Source: Rhodococcus sp. ARC_M5
Lineage (GTDB): Bacteria; Actinomycetota; Actinomycetes; Mycobacteriales; Mycobacteriaceae
Assembly: GCF_022810405.1 (NCBI RefSeq)
Contig: NZ_JALGQE010000027.1
Span: 1-40,712 of the forward strand
Direction: 5' to 3'
DNA length: 40,712 nt
This document shows, piece after piece, positions 23,324 through 32,074 of the stretch. Both the position numbers and the translations under genes were made by a program. The first letter of the stretch is position 1. Each line of letters starts with the position of its first letter. Under the pieces are notes generated by a model. It ran no database searches. It had not been told where the DNA came from and saw nothing but the letters and a program-made list of their open reading frames with translations.

Positions 23324-25275
23324 GCGACGCATGCGGCTGCGGCCACGACGAACCCCGCCTGGACGGCGACGAGGAGCACGAACCCGACAAGCTGTGGCAG
23401 ATCACCGAGATCCGAGCTGCCGCGGTGGCCGGTGCACTGCTGGCGGCAGGGCTGATCATTGACTGGATCGGCGGCCCTGATCGGCTGACCCTGGTGCTCG
23501 AATCACTCGCGTTGATCGTCGCCGGCTACACCTTCGTCCCGTCGACCCTTCGGCGGCTCGCGCGCGGCAAGATCGGTGTCGGCACCCTGATGACCATCGC
23601 GGCGGTCGGTGCCGTGATCCTTGGTGAGGTCGGCGAGGCCGCGATGCTCGCGTTCTTGTTCGCGATCAGCGAGGGCCTCGAGGAGTACGCGGTCGCCCGC
23701 ACACGGCGAGGTCTACGGGCACTGTTGTCCCTGGTTCCCGACACCGCCACAGTCCGACGAGACGGCCTCGAGCAGGCGGTGTCGCCGACCGAGTTGATGC
23801 TCGGGGAGATGATGATCGTCAAGCCCGGCGAGCGCATCGCCACCGACGGCACCATCCGCCGCGGCACCACCGCGCTCGACACCTCGGCGATCACCGGCGA
23901 ATCGGTGCCCGTCGAGGCCGGGCCCGGCGACGACGTGTATGCCGGGGCGATCAACGGAACCGGCGTTCTCGAGGTGGAGGTCTCCGCACGTGCCGAGGAC
24001 AACTCGCTGGCCAAGATCGTCCGGATCGTCGAGGCCGAGCAGTCCCGCAAGGGTGAGGCTCAGCGGTTGGCCGACACGATCGCCAGGCCCCTGGTGCCGG
24101 CAATCATGGTCGCCGCCGCCCTCATCGCCGCCGTGGGCAGCCTGCTCGGCGAACCACGGGTATGGATCGAACGCGCACTGGTCGTCCTCGTCGCCGCCTC
24201 ACCGTGCGCACTGGCCATCGCCGTCCCGGTCACCGTCGTCGCGGCGATCGGCGCCGCCAGCAAACTCGGCGTCCTGGTCAAGGGAGGCTCAGCTCTTGAG
24301 GCGCTGGGCCGCATCCGCGTGATCGCGCTCGACAAGACCGGCACCCTGACCCGCAACAAGCCGGTCGTCATCGACGTCGCCACCGCGGACGGTGCGACCC
24401 GCGAACAGGTCCTCGCCGTGGCCGCAGCGCTGGAAGTGCGCAGCGAGCACCCCCTGGCCGCGGCGATCCTCGCCGCCGTCGACGACCACACACCCGCCGA
24501 CGACGTCGTCGCAGTCACCGGAGCCGGCCTCACCGGCCGCCTCTGCGGCGACGACGTCCGCCTCGGCCGACCAGGGTGGATCGACCCCGGCCCGCTGGCC
24601 GCGGACGTGGAACGGATGCAGCACGCCGGAGCCACCGCCGTCCTCGTCGAACAGGACGGCCGCACCCTCGGCGCGATAGCGGTCCGCGACGAACTGCGAC
24701 CCGAAGCCGCGGAAGTCGTCGCCGGTCTCCGCCGCGACGGGTACCACGTCGCGATGCTCACCGGGGACAACGAACGCACCGCCCGCGCACTGGCCGCCGA
24801 CGTCGGCATCGAGGAGGTCCACGCGGATCTGCGACCGGAGGACAAAGCACGCATCATCGGCGACCTGAAGGGCCGCCGGTCGACCGCGATGGTCGGCGAC
24901 GGCGTCAACGACGCCCCCGCACTGGCCACCGCCGACCTCGGTATCGCCATGGGCGCCATGGGCACCGACGTGGCCATCGAGACCGCCGACGTCGCCCTGA
25001 TGGGTGAGGACCTGCGGCACCTGCCGCACGCCCTGGCCCACGCGCGCCGATCCCGACGCATCATGCTGCAGAACGTCGGGCTGTCGCTGGCGATCATCAC
25101 CGTGCTGATGCCGCTCGCCCTGTTCGGAATCCTCGGCCTGGCCGCGGTGGTGCTGGTGCACGAACTCGCCGAGATCGTGGTCATCGCCAACGGAGTCCGC
25201 GCCGGCCGCACCCACCCCCTGTCCGCCGCAGCGGTGCCCGCACCTGCCCCGGCAGCAGCCGAGGCCTGGACATGA
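23320..25275 (+). CDS. P1B-type heavy-metal-exporting ATPase (SPC motif)
   Basis: A 651-residue ATPase. The N-terminus has a short Cys/His cluster (MSDACGCGHDE) instead of a full HMA domain. Motifs in order are TGES (192-195), the membrane metal site SPC (294-296), DKTGT with phosphorylated Asp338, an HP dipeptide (SEHPLAAAI), MLTGDNERTA, and MVGDGVNDAP, with VHELAEIVVIANG in the last helix. SPC rather than CPC, a single N-terminal cluster and a late HE are features of the P1B-4-like branch, so substrates may include Co, Zn, Cd or Pb. With a CmtR-type regulator, Cd/Pb export is the best guess. It overlaps both its neighbours by ATGA. Confidence 0.94.
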   Translation: MSDACGCGHDEPRLDGDEEHEPDKLWQITEIRAAAVAGALLAAGLIIDWIGGPDRLTLVLESLALIVAGYTFVPSTLRRLARGKIGVGTLMTIAAVGAVILGEVGEAAMLAFLFAISEGLEEYAVARTRRGLRALLSLVPDTATVRRDGLEQAVSPTELMLGEMMIVKPGERIATDGTIRRGTTALDTSAITGESVPVEAGPGDDVYAGAINGTGVLEVEVSARAEDNSLAKIVRIVEAEQSRKGEAQRLADTIARPLVPAIMVAAALIAAVGSLLGEPRVWIERALVVLVAASPCALAIAVPVTVVAAIGAASKLGVLVKGGSALEALGRIRVIALDKTGTLTRNKPVVIDVATADGATREQVLAVAAALEVRSEHPLAAAILAAVDDHTPADDVVAVTGAGLTGRLCGDDVRLGRPGWIDPGPLAADVERMQHAGATAVLVEQDGRTLGAIAVRDELRPEAAEVVAGLRRDGYHVAMLTGDNERTARALAADVGIEEVHADLRPEDKARIIGDLKGRRSTAMVGDGVNDAPALATADLGIAMGAMGTDVAIETADVALMGEDLRHLPHALAHARRSRRIMLQNVGLSLAIITVLMPLALFGILGLAAVVLVHELAEIVVIANGVRAGRTHPLSAAAVPAPAPAAAEAWT

Positions 25276-25817
25276 GCCCAGACCCCACTTCGGGCCCGAT
25301 GCCGGGTGTCTCGACCGGGGGACGCTCGGCGACTCGATCCCGGTGGACCCTGGCGATCGTCGTCGCCGTCCTCGTCGCGGCGGCACTCGCGGCCGACCCC
25401 GTCGCCCGCCGCGCACTCTCCGACGGCCGCGTCATCGAACTGGGGTTGCTGCAACTCAGGCTTGCCTACAACAGCGGTGTCGCCTTCAGCGTCGGGAACG
25501 GGCTGCCGCCAGGGGTCATCATCGCGGTCACCGCCATCATCACTCTCGCCATCGCCGTGTACGCGTGGCGCACCGTCCCCGTCGGCTCACTGACCGGGAC
25601 GGTGGGGCTGTCGGCGGTCGTCGCCGGAGCGGCCGCCAACGTCATCGACCGCGCTGCCGACGGCCGCGTGACGGACTACTTCCACACCGGATGGTGGCCC
25701 ACCTTCAACCTCGCCGACACCTACCTCACATGCGGCGTAGTCCTGGTCGTCCTCGCGTCGCTCCGGGAGGGCCGAACCCGCGTCGATCCCACGGGCACGG
25801 AGCAACGATCCGTATGA
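25272..25817 (+). CDS. lspA: Lipoprotein signal peptidase II (second copy)
   Basis: A 181-residue LspA with NVIDRAADGRVTDYFH and FNLADTYL, keeping both catalytic Asp residues; four helices. It is translationally coupled to the ATPase (ATGA). A LspA gene in a lead-resistance operon is known from the pbr system (PbrC region), though its role there is unclear. No lipoprotein gene is in this operon. It is moderately similar to LspA1 at 738: both share the TDYFHTGWWPTFNLAD block. Confidence 0.93.
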   Translation: MSPDPTSGPMPGVSTGGRSATRSRWTLAIVVAVLVAAALAADPVARRALSDGRVIELGLLQLRLAYNSGVAFSVGNGLPPGVIIAVTAIITLAIAVYAWRTVPVGSLTGTVGLSAVVAGAAANVIDRAADGRVTDYFHTGWWPTFNLADTYLTCGVVLVVLASLREGRTRVDPTGTEQRSV

Positions 25818-25915
25818 CTGCTCCCCGACCTCGAATCCGATCGACCTCCATGACGGTCGCGTGCGGCACCGGGGGCGTCCGGTTACATCCTCACCGACGC
25901 CCGGTGCGGCAGTGA
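25814..25915 (+). CDS. Possible 33-residue coupling peptide
   Basis: ATG 25814 overlaps the lspA2 stop (ATGA) and its own TGA (25913-25915) overlaps the GTG of the CadD-like gene (GTGA). This unbroken chain of overlaps suggests real translation. The product is basic (many Arg), with one Cys and two His, and has no recognised family. It may serve only to couple translation. Confidence 0.35.
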   Translation: MTAPRPRIRSTSMTVACGTGGVRLHPHRRPVRQ

Positions 25916-26514
25916 TCACCACCATCGCCGCGGCAGTGGCGATGTTCGCCGGCACCAACATCGACGACATCGTCGTGCTGACGGTGCTGTTCGTCGCCTC
26001 CGCCAGCCAGGGTAGGCCGCGGGCGTGGCAGATCGTCACCGGCCAGTACCTCGGCCTGATCACCCTCGTCGCGACCAGCGTCGTCGCCGCTCTGGGACTG
26101 GTGATCGTGCCGCAAGAATGGGTCGGGCTACTCGGTGTGCTGCCCCTGTCGCTGGGGCTCTGGACGCTGATCCGCTGGCTGCGCAGCGACGACGAGGACG
26201 AACCCCCGGTCGCTGCCACCGGAATGGCAGGCGTTGCTGCCATCACCATCGCCAACGGTGCCGACAACATCGCCGTCTACACCCCGGTCTTTCGGACGCT
26301 CGGTCCACCACAGACCGCAGTCACCATCGCCGTGTTCCTGATCTGCGTCGGGATCTGGTGCTACGCCGGCAGGCTGCTGGGCACTCGCAGGAAGGTCGTC
26401 GACACTCTCGAACGGGTCGAGCACTGGCTCGTCCCAGCGGTGTTCATCGGCTTGGGTCTCTTCATCCTCCTCGAATCCGGAGTTCTCGCCCGGCTGATCG
26501 CCGCCGCGTCATGA
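25912..26514 (+). CDS. CadD-family cadmium resistance transporter
   Basis: A 200-residue protein with about five or six helices. The start VITTIAAAVAMFAGTNIDDIVVL carries the family's NIDD motif in the first helix, and the third region has ITIANGADNIAVYTP, its internal repeat (NGADN). GTG 25912 is chosen because it places TNIDD at the usual distance from the N-terminus; an in-frame GTG at 25861 would add 17 atypical residues. It follows lspA2 in the operon. CadD-type proteins export or sequester Cd(II). Confidence 0.9.
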   Translation: MITTIAAAVAMFAGTNIDDIVVLTVLFVASASQGRPRAWQIVTGQYLGLITLVATSVVAALGLVIVPQEWVGLLGVLPLSLGLWTLIRWLRSDDEDEPPVAATGMAGVAAITIANGADNIAVYTPVFRTLGPPQTAVTIAVFLICVGIWCYAGRLLGTRRKVVDTLERVEHWLVPAVFIGLGLFILLESGVLARLIAAAS

Positions 26515-26822
26515 CCGACACCCGCTCGCGCGCAGCCTGCGGAACCGCTACGGCCCGACTCAGATCGGTTCCCGCCACCGCCCGGTGGCGTCACCTCCAT
26601 GCCATCGATCGAAGCGTGAGGGTGAGCAAAGGGCGGCGCATCGATACTCGGTCGATCCGTCGGCGATCATCAGATCGACCACGGTGCGACAATCGGACCG
26701 GACTTGCCGAATCGACCGCCGAGTAGGCGTCGCTGACCCCGATCATCTGTGTCCGAGCGGTGTGTGGACAGACGAGCCACGCTCGTCCGCGCGGGCGCGG
26801 AGTCGTATTCGTCGCCGGAAGG
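26515..26822. other. Intergenic interval
   Basis: About 310 bp between the Cd operon and the iron operon. No gene, repeat or hairpin of note. Confidence 0.6.
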
Positions 26823-26845
26823 TTAGGTTCGGCAGCCCTTATAGA
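26823..26845 (+). promoter_or_regulatory. IdeR/DtxR-like iron box with overlapping -10
   Basis: TTAGGTTCGGCAGCCCTTA (26823-26841) matches 13 of 19 bases of the IdeR/DtxR consensus, with an intact left half TTAGGTT. TATAGA (26840-26845) is a good -10 placed so that transcription starts at about the GTG 26854, i.e. leaderless. Iron-dependent repression of the operon is therefore likely. Confidence 0.6.
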
Positions 26846-26853
26846 CTCGCTCG

Positions 26854-29463
26854 GTGCCCAGAGACTTCAACCGCCCGAAACGCCCCAGTGTGCGCTTAGC
26901 GCACGATTTGGGCAGATTCGGTGACGCACCGGGTCTGATATCGGTGAACGAGACGATCACCTACCGCGACCTGGACGAGCGCATCGACCGGCAGGCGGCC
27001 AGACTTGGACGTGGCCGTCGTCTGGTACTGATCGCCGGCACCAACAAGGTCGAGGTCGTCGTCACCTACCTCGCGGCGCTGCGTGCAGGACACCCCGTAC
27101 TGCTGGCCTCGGACGACAATCCCGACCATCTCGACGGGCTCATCGACACATATCGGCCCGATGTGGTGGTGCGCACCCTCGACGGCAACACAGTCGTCGA
27201 AGAACTCGATCGACAATCCAGACATGAGCTGCACCCTGATCTCGCGTTGCTGCTGAGCACCTCGGGTTCGACCGGATCACCCAAACTCGTCCGTCTCTCG
27301 CACGACAACGTGCAGGCCAACGCCGAGTCGATTGCCGAATACCTGGGCATCCGCCCCACCGACCGTGCCGTGACCACGCTACCCATGCACTACTGCTATG
27401 GGCTTTCGGTCGTCCACAGCCACCTCCTGCGCGGTGCCGCCTTGATTCTGACCAACTCTTCGGTCACAGATACTCGACTGTGGGACCTTGCGCGCACCCA
27501 CCGCGCCTCCACCTTCGCGGGTGTGCCGTACACCTTCGATCTGCTCGACCGTATCGGGTTCGAACAGCTGAATCTTCACGACCTGCGGTACGTCACGCAG
27601 GCCGGCGGAAAGCTGTCGCCCGATCGCGTCCGCACGTATGCCGAGCTGGGCCGACGCCAGGGATGGGACTTGTTCGTCATGTACGGGCAAACGGAGGCGA
27701 CCGCCCGAATGGCGTATCTGCCACCGGATCTTGCCGCCGCTCATCCGCATTCCATCGGACGGCCGATTCCCGACGGGTCCTTTCGGCTCGATCCGGTCGC
27801 GGATGCCCCGGACGGGACGGGTGAGCTCGTCTATTCGGGGCCGAACGTCATGCTCGGCTACGCACACGACCCCGGCGACTTGCGCCTGGGTGACACGCTC
27901 GCCGGCGAGCTGCGAACAGGCGACCTGGCCCGGCGAACGGCCGATGGACTGTACGAAGTGGTCGGCCGACGCAGCCGTTTCGCGAAAGTGTTCGGTCTAC
28001 GTATCGATCTGCACCGCGTCGAGTCCGCGCTCGCACACCTGGGATTGACCGTGTGCTGCACCGACGGCACGGACGAACTCGTCGTCGTCGCGGAGAACGC
28101 TGACGTCGCCGACGTGCGACGCTTGACAGCACAGTTCAGCGGCCTTCCCGCAACAGCAGTTCGGGTGTGTGTCGTCGATGAGCTGCCGCGCACCTCCACC
28201 GGCAAACCCGATGCGCGAGCGGTCGCGGAATTCGCAGGCAAGCCCGGCCCTGTTCAGCCCACCTCGACGACGACAAAGCCCGAGACCACCGATGTCAAAG
28301 CGATGTATGCCGAGGTCCTGCATCACGCAAGGGTCGACGACGACAGCACGTTCGTGAGCTTGGGCGGTGACTCTTTGTCGTATGTGCGGATGTCCATTCG
28401 GCTGGAGGAGCTGCTCGGTCACCTCCCGGCGGACTGGCACAACACCCGAGTCGTGGACTTCGTTCAGGCACCGCACCTGCGCCGCGGCTGGCGACGGGTG
28501 GAGACCAACGTTGTGCTGCGCGCCCTTGCGATCGTGCTGATCACCGGCTCGCACATACACCTGTTTTCGGTGCTCGGCGGGGCGCACGTGCTTCTCGGAA
28601 TCGCCGGCTACAACTTCGCCCGCTTCCACCTCGGCGCGGTCGATCGCACCGCCCGCGCACGCAATGCTGTGCGCAGCGTCGCTCGGATCGCCATCCCCAG
28701 CATGGTGTGGATCGGGGCCATCATCGCTCTGACCGGGGACTACCGCATCACCAGTGCATTGCTGCTCAACGGAATCTTCGGCCCGGACGGTTGGTCTGTC
28801 GAATGGCGATACTGGTTCGTCGAGGCGATTGTGTACATCGTCCTCGTAGCCGCCGCTGTGCTCTATGTTCCGGCGGTCGCACGTCTCGAACGCAGTCACC
28901 CGTTCTGGTTTCCTATGGGGTTGGTGGCATTGGGCCTGGTTACCCGTTACGGATTGATCGAGATCGACGACAGCCGCAATCGCATTCTGACCGCGGCGGT
29001 TGTCTTCTGGTTGTTCGCCCTCGGCTGGGCCGCCGCCCGGGCGCAGACCGTGTGGCATCGAGTGGGGGTCACCGCGGCAATCGTGCTATCGATTCCCGGG
29101 TTCTTCTTCGGCGACATCCAGCGAGAAGTCATCGTGATTGTCGGACTTTGCCTGCTGGTGTGGCTCACATCCGTCCCATGTCCCGCAGTTGTGGGCCGGG
29201 TTGCGGGGGTGTTGGCAAGCGCGTCACTCTACATCTACCTGACCCATTTTCAGGTCTATCTACCGCTGCGCGACGACCATCCCTGGACAGCATTCGCCCT
29301 GTCGATCGTCGTGGGGGTTGTCTACTGGCAGGCCGCGACCTTCGTGCTCGCCCGTCTACCGTGGAGCGGGACAGGGCCGGGCATTAGGTTTGCCAATCCT
29401 CTAAGTACCATGGCGGCGGGGACGACCGGAGGTGGTCCGGTAAATGCGAAGGACGGACGATGA
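26854..29463 (+). CDS. Adenylation-carrier-membrane acyltransferase fusion (NRPS-like)
   Basis: An 869-residue three-part protein. Residues 1-460 are an AMP-forming adenylation domain: STSGSTGSPK (135-144), MYGQTEATARM, GELRTGDLARR, and PRTSTGKPDA with the A10 lysine. Residues 470-545 form a carrier domain with FVSLGGDSL and phosphopantetheine Ser507. Residues about 550-850 are a polytopic acyltransferase-3 domain of about ten helices. The order activates an acid or amino acid, loads it, and hands it to an acceptor through the membrane, recalling DltA-DltC-DltB in one chain. The substrate is unknown. Leading an iron-transport operon suggests a role in a metallophore or surface modification. 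It overlaps the next gene by ATGA. Confidence 0.85.
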   Translation: MPRDFNRPKRPSVRLAHDLGRFGDAPGLISVNETITYRDLDERIDRQAARLGRGRRLVLIAGTNKVEVVVTYLAALRAGHPVLLASDDNPDHLDGLIDTYRPDVVVRTLDGNTVVEELDRQSRHELHPDLALLLSTSGSTGSPKLVRLSHDNVQANAESIAEYLGIRPTDRAVTTLPMHYCYGLSVVHSHLLRGAALILTNSSVTDTRLWDLARTHRASTFAGVPYTFDLLDRIGFEQLNLHDLRYVTQAGGKLSPDRVRTYAELGRRQGWDLFVMYGQTEATARMAYLPPDLAAAHPHSIGRPIPDGSFRLDPVADAPDGTGELVYSGPNVMLGYAHDPGDLRLGDTLAGELRTGDLARRTADGLYEVVGRRSRFAKVFGLRIDLHRVESALAHLGLTVCCTDGTDELVVVAENADVADVRRLTAQFSGLPATAVRVCVVDELPRTSTGKPDARAVAEFAGKPGPVQPTSTTTKPETTDVKAMYAEVLHHARVDDDSTFVSLGGDSLSYVRMSIRLEELLGHLPADWHNTRVVDFVQAPHLRRGWRRVETNVVLRALAIVLITGSHIHLFSVLGGAHVLLGIAGYNFARFHLGAVDRTARARNAVRSVARIAIPSMVWIGAIIALTGDYRITSALLLNGIFGPDGWSVEWRYWFVEAIVYIVLVAAAVLYVPAVARLERSHPFWFPMGLVALGLVTRYGLIEIDDSRNRILTAAVVFWLFALGWAAARAQTVWHRVGVTAAIVLSIPGFFFGDIQREVIVIVGLCLLVWLTSVPCPAVVGRVAGVLASASLYIYLTHFQVYLPLRDDHPWTAFALSIVVGVVYWQAATFVLARLPWSGTGPGIRFANPLSTMAAGTTGGGPVNAKDGR

Positions 29464-30488
29464 GCAAGCGGATCGAACTGATGGCGGGCCTCGCACTGGC
29501 GACCGCGGCACTGTTGACGGTGTCGGGGTGTTCGAGCGCTGAGTCCGACCCGGGCGGGGACAACCGGATCACCGTCTACAACGCCCAACACGAGTCGCTG
29601 ACGAAAGAATGGGCCGACGCGTTCACCTCGGAGACCGGCATCGAGGTCGACCTGCGCCAAGGGAGCGATACCGAACTCGGCAACCAACTCGTAGCGGAGG
29701 GTGACCGATCGCCAGCGGATGTGTTCCTCACGGAGAACTCTCCGGCGATGACGCTCGTCGAGAACGCGGGTCTGTTCACCGACGTCGACCAGGCCGTGCT
29801 GGCCCAGGTTCCGAGCCAATACCGCCCGTCGAACGGCAAGTGGACGGGTATCGCCGCCCGCTCGACCGTGTTCGCCTACAACACGGACATGCTGACCCCC
29901 GATCAGCTCCCGGCCTCACTCCTGGACCTGCAGGACCCCGCCTGGAAGGACCGCTGGGCAGCATCGCCGTCGGGAGCCGATTTCCAAGCCATCGTCAGTG
30001 CGCTGCTCGAGTTGAAAGGCGAGGACGCTACACGCACCTGGTTGGAGGGGATGAAGAACAACGTCCGCGCCTACAACGGTAACGGCACGGTGATGAAAGC
30101 CGTCAACGCCGGAGAAATCCCGGGCGGCGTGATCTACCACTACTACTGGTTCGGCGATCAGGCCAAGACCGGAGAGAACAGCAGTAACGTCGCCCTGCAC
30201 TACTTCAAGAACGAAGACCCCGGCGCATTTGTCAGCGTCTCCGGCGGCGGCGTCCTGCAGTCCAGCGCGAAACAGGATGCAGCGCAGCAGTTCCTGGCGT
30301 TCGTCACCGGACCGAAGGGTCAGGAAGTTCTGCGGGACGGGATGTCGTTCGAGTACTCGGTGGGCAGCGAAGTGGCGGCCAACGCGGATCTGGTCCCCTT
30401 GACCGAACTGCAGGCCCCGCAGGTGGACCCGGCGAAGCTCAACAGCCCGAAGGTCACCGAGCTCATGACCGAAGCCGGTTTGCTCTGA
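29460..30488 (+). CDS. Ferric iron ABC transporter, substrate-binding lipoprotein
   Basis: A 342-residue protein of the FbpA/FutA class. The lipobox is VSGC with Cys24. The family start RITVYNAQHESLTKEW follows, then the iron-site tyrosine block YHYYWFGDQ (Tyr226, Tyr228, Tyr229) typical of ferric-binding proteins. The lobe ends with FLAFVTGPKGQEVL. It binds Fe(III) outside the membrane and passes it to the permease encoded 71 bp downstream. ATG 29460 overlaps the upstream stop. A DtxR-like box precedes the operon. Confidence 0.93.
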   Translation: MSKRIELMAGLALATAALLTVSGCSSAESDPGGDNRITVYNAQHESLTKEWADAFTSETGIEVDLRQGSDTELGNQLVAEGDRSPADVFLTENSPAMTLVENAGLFTDVDQAVLAQVPSQYRPSNGKWTGIAARSTVFAYNTDMLTPDQLPASLLDLQDPAWKDRWAASPSGADFQAIVSALLELKGEDATRTWLEGMKNNVRAYNGNGTVMKAVNAGEIPGGVIYHYYWFGDQAKTGENSSNVALHYFKNEDPGAFVSVSGGGVLQSSAKQDAAQQFLAFVTGPKGQEVLRDGMSFEYSVGSEVAANADLVPLTELQAPQVDPAKLNSPKVTELMTEAGLL

Positions 30489-30559
30489 TTCCAACGACGA
30501 ACGGTCGAGAACAACGGGGGCCGGCCCACACGCTGCGGTGCCCAGCAGGCCGGTCGCGT

Positions 30560-32074
30560 ATGCCCTTGCCTCTGGCTGTCACCGCAGTGATTGTCGTGGC
30601 GATCTCGCTCATCCCGCTCGGGTACGTGATCGTGGAGAGCGTGGACACCGGCTGGGCCACCGCGTCGGCGCTGCTGTTCCGATCGCGGGTCCGCGAATTG
30701 TTGGCCAACACCGTGATGTTGGTAGTGATCACGGTGCCCATCTGTGTCGCAATCGGCGTCGCGGCTGCTTGGTTGGTCGAGCGCACACGAGTATTCGGAG
30801 CGAAGGTGTGGGCGGTATTGCTTGCCGCGCCGCTGGCTGTCCCGGCGTTCGTGAACGGCTACTCGTGGGTGACGGCGATCCCTTCCCTCGGCGGGCTGCG
30901 CGGCGGCGTTCTGATCGCAACGCTCTCGTATTTTCCTCTCGTCTACATTCCCGTGGCCGCGACGCTACGCAGGCTCGACCCCGCGGTCGAGGAATCGGCG
31001 CGAGGACTCGGAATCGGACCGTGGGCAGTGTTCTTTCGCGTCGTGGTGCCGCAGCTGCGGCTGGCAATCGCCGGCGGCGCGCTTCTGGTCGCGTTGCACC
31101 TACTCGCCGAATACGGTGCCTTCGTCTTCATCCGCTTCGACACATTCACTACAGCGATTTTCGAGCAGTATCAATCGACGTTCAACGGAGCGGCGGCGAC
31201 CATGCTCGCCGGGGTGCTGGTATTGCTGTGCCTCACATTGTTGGTGATCGAAGCGGTTGTGCGTGGCAGTGCCAGGTATGCCCGCATCGGCTCGGGTGCA
31301 GCCCGCCCGGCCGTGCCTGCAGAACTCGGTTGGCAGTATTCGCCGATCGCGCTCGTCTTCCTGGGGATGTTGATCGCACTGTCTCTCGGAGTCCCGATCG
31401 CCAGTGTTCTGCGGTGGCTTGTCGTCGGCGGCAGCGCGGTGTGGGAGTGGGACGAAATCTCGTCCGCGCTGCTGCAGACGCTCGGGTTCGGAATTGCCGG
31501 TGCGGTCATGACGTGTGCACTCGCGTTCCCGGTCGCGTGGATCTCGATTCGCCACCGCGGACGGTTCAGCCGTGTCCTCGAGGGCGGTACCTACATCTCG
31601 AGTTCGTTGCCCGGCATCGTGGTTGCGTTGGCGTTCGTCACCGTCGCCATTCGGTACGCAAATCCGCTGTATCAAACAGTTGTCGTCGTGATCGCGGCCT
31701 ACGCATTGCTCTTCCTGCCACGCGCATTGGTCAACCTGCGGGCGGGGCTCGCGCAGGCGCCCGTCGGGTTGGACGAGGCGGCTCGGTCGCTGGGTCTGTC
31801 ACCGCTGTCGAGTTTCTTTCGGGTGACTCTCAGATTGGCTGCGCCGGCCACCGCAGCGGGCGGTGCGTTGGTGTTCTTGGGGATCGTGAACGAGTTGACC
31901 GCGACATTGCTGCTGGCACCGACCGGAACCCGCACTCTGTCGATGCAGTTCTGGTCGCTGAGCAGCGAGATCGACTACTCGGGGGCTGCTCCGTACGCGT
32001 TGATCATGATCGTGCTGTCTCTGCCCATGACCTACGTTCTCTTCTCCCAGTCGAAAAAGGCGGCAGGACTATGA
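30560..32074 (+). CDS. Ferric iron ABC transporter, fused permease
   Basis: A 504-residue permease with about twelve helices made of two homologous halves, as in FbpB/SfuB. Each half has an EAA-type loop: EESARGLGIGPWAVFFRVVVPQ and DEAARSLGLSPLSSFFRVTL. No in-frame ATG, GTG or TTG lies between the upstream TGA and ATG 30560, although the ribosome site is weak. Its stop overlaps the ATPase ATG. It forms the membrane channel of the iron importer. Confidence 0.93.
   Translation: MPLPLAVTAVIVVAISLIPLGYVIVESVDTGWATASALLFRSRVRELLANTVMLVVITVPICVAIGVAAAWLVERTRVFGAKVWAVLLAAPLAVPAFVNGYSWVTAIPSLGGLRGGVLIATLSYFPLVYIPVAATLRRLDPAVEESARGLGIGPWAVFFRVVVPQLRLAIAGGALLVALHLLAEYGAFVFIRFDTFTTAIFEQYQSTFNGAAATMLAGVLVLLCLTLLVIEAVVRGSARYARIGSGAARPAVPAELGWQYSPIALVFLGMLIALSLGVPIASVLRWLVVGGSAVWEWDEISSALLQTLGFGIAGAVMTCALAFPVAWISIRHRGRFSRVLEGGTYISSSLPGIVVALAFVTVAIRYANPLYQTVVVVIAAYALLFLPRALVNLRAGLAQAPVGLDEAARSLGLSPLSSFFRVTLRLAAPATAAGGALVFLGIVNELTATLLLAPTGTRTLSMQFWSLSSEIDYSGAAPYALIMIVLSLPMTYVLFSQSKKAAGL

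Noticed and set aside
24060..25454. 464-codon ORF antisense to the ATPase and lspA2
   Set aside because: It is a GC-rich mirror of a clear coding strand; composition is Ser/Arg/Thr-rich with no family pattern.
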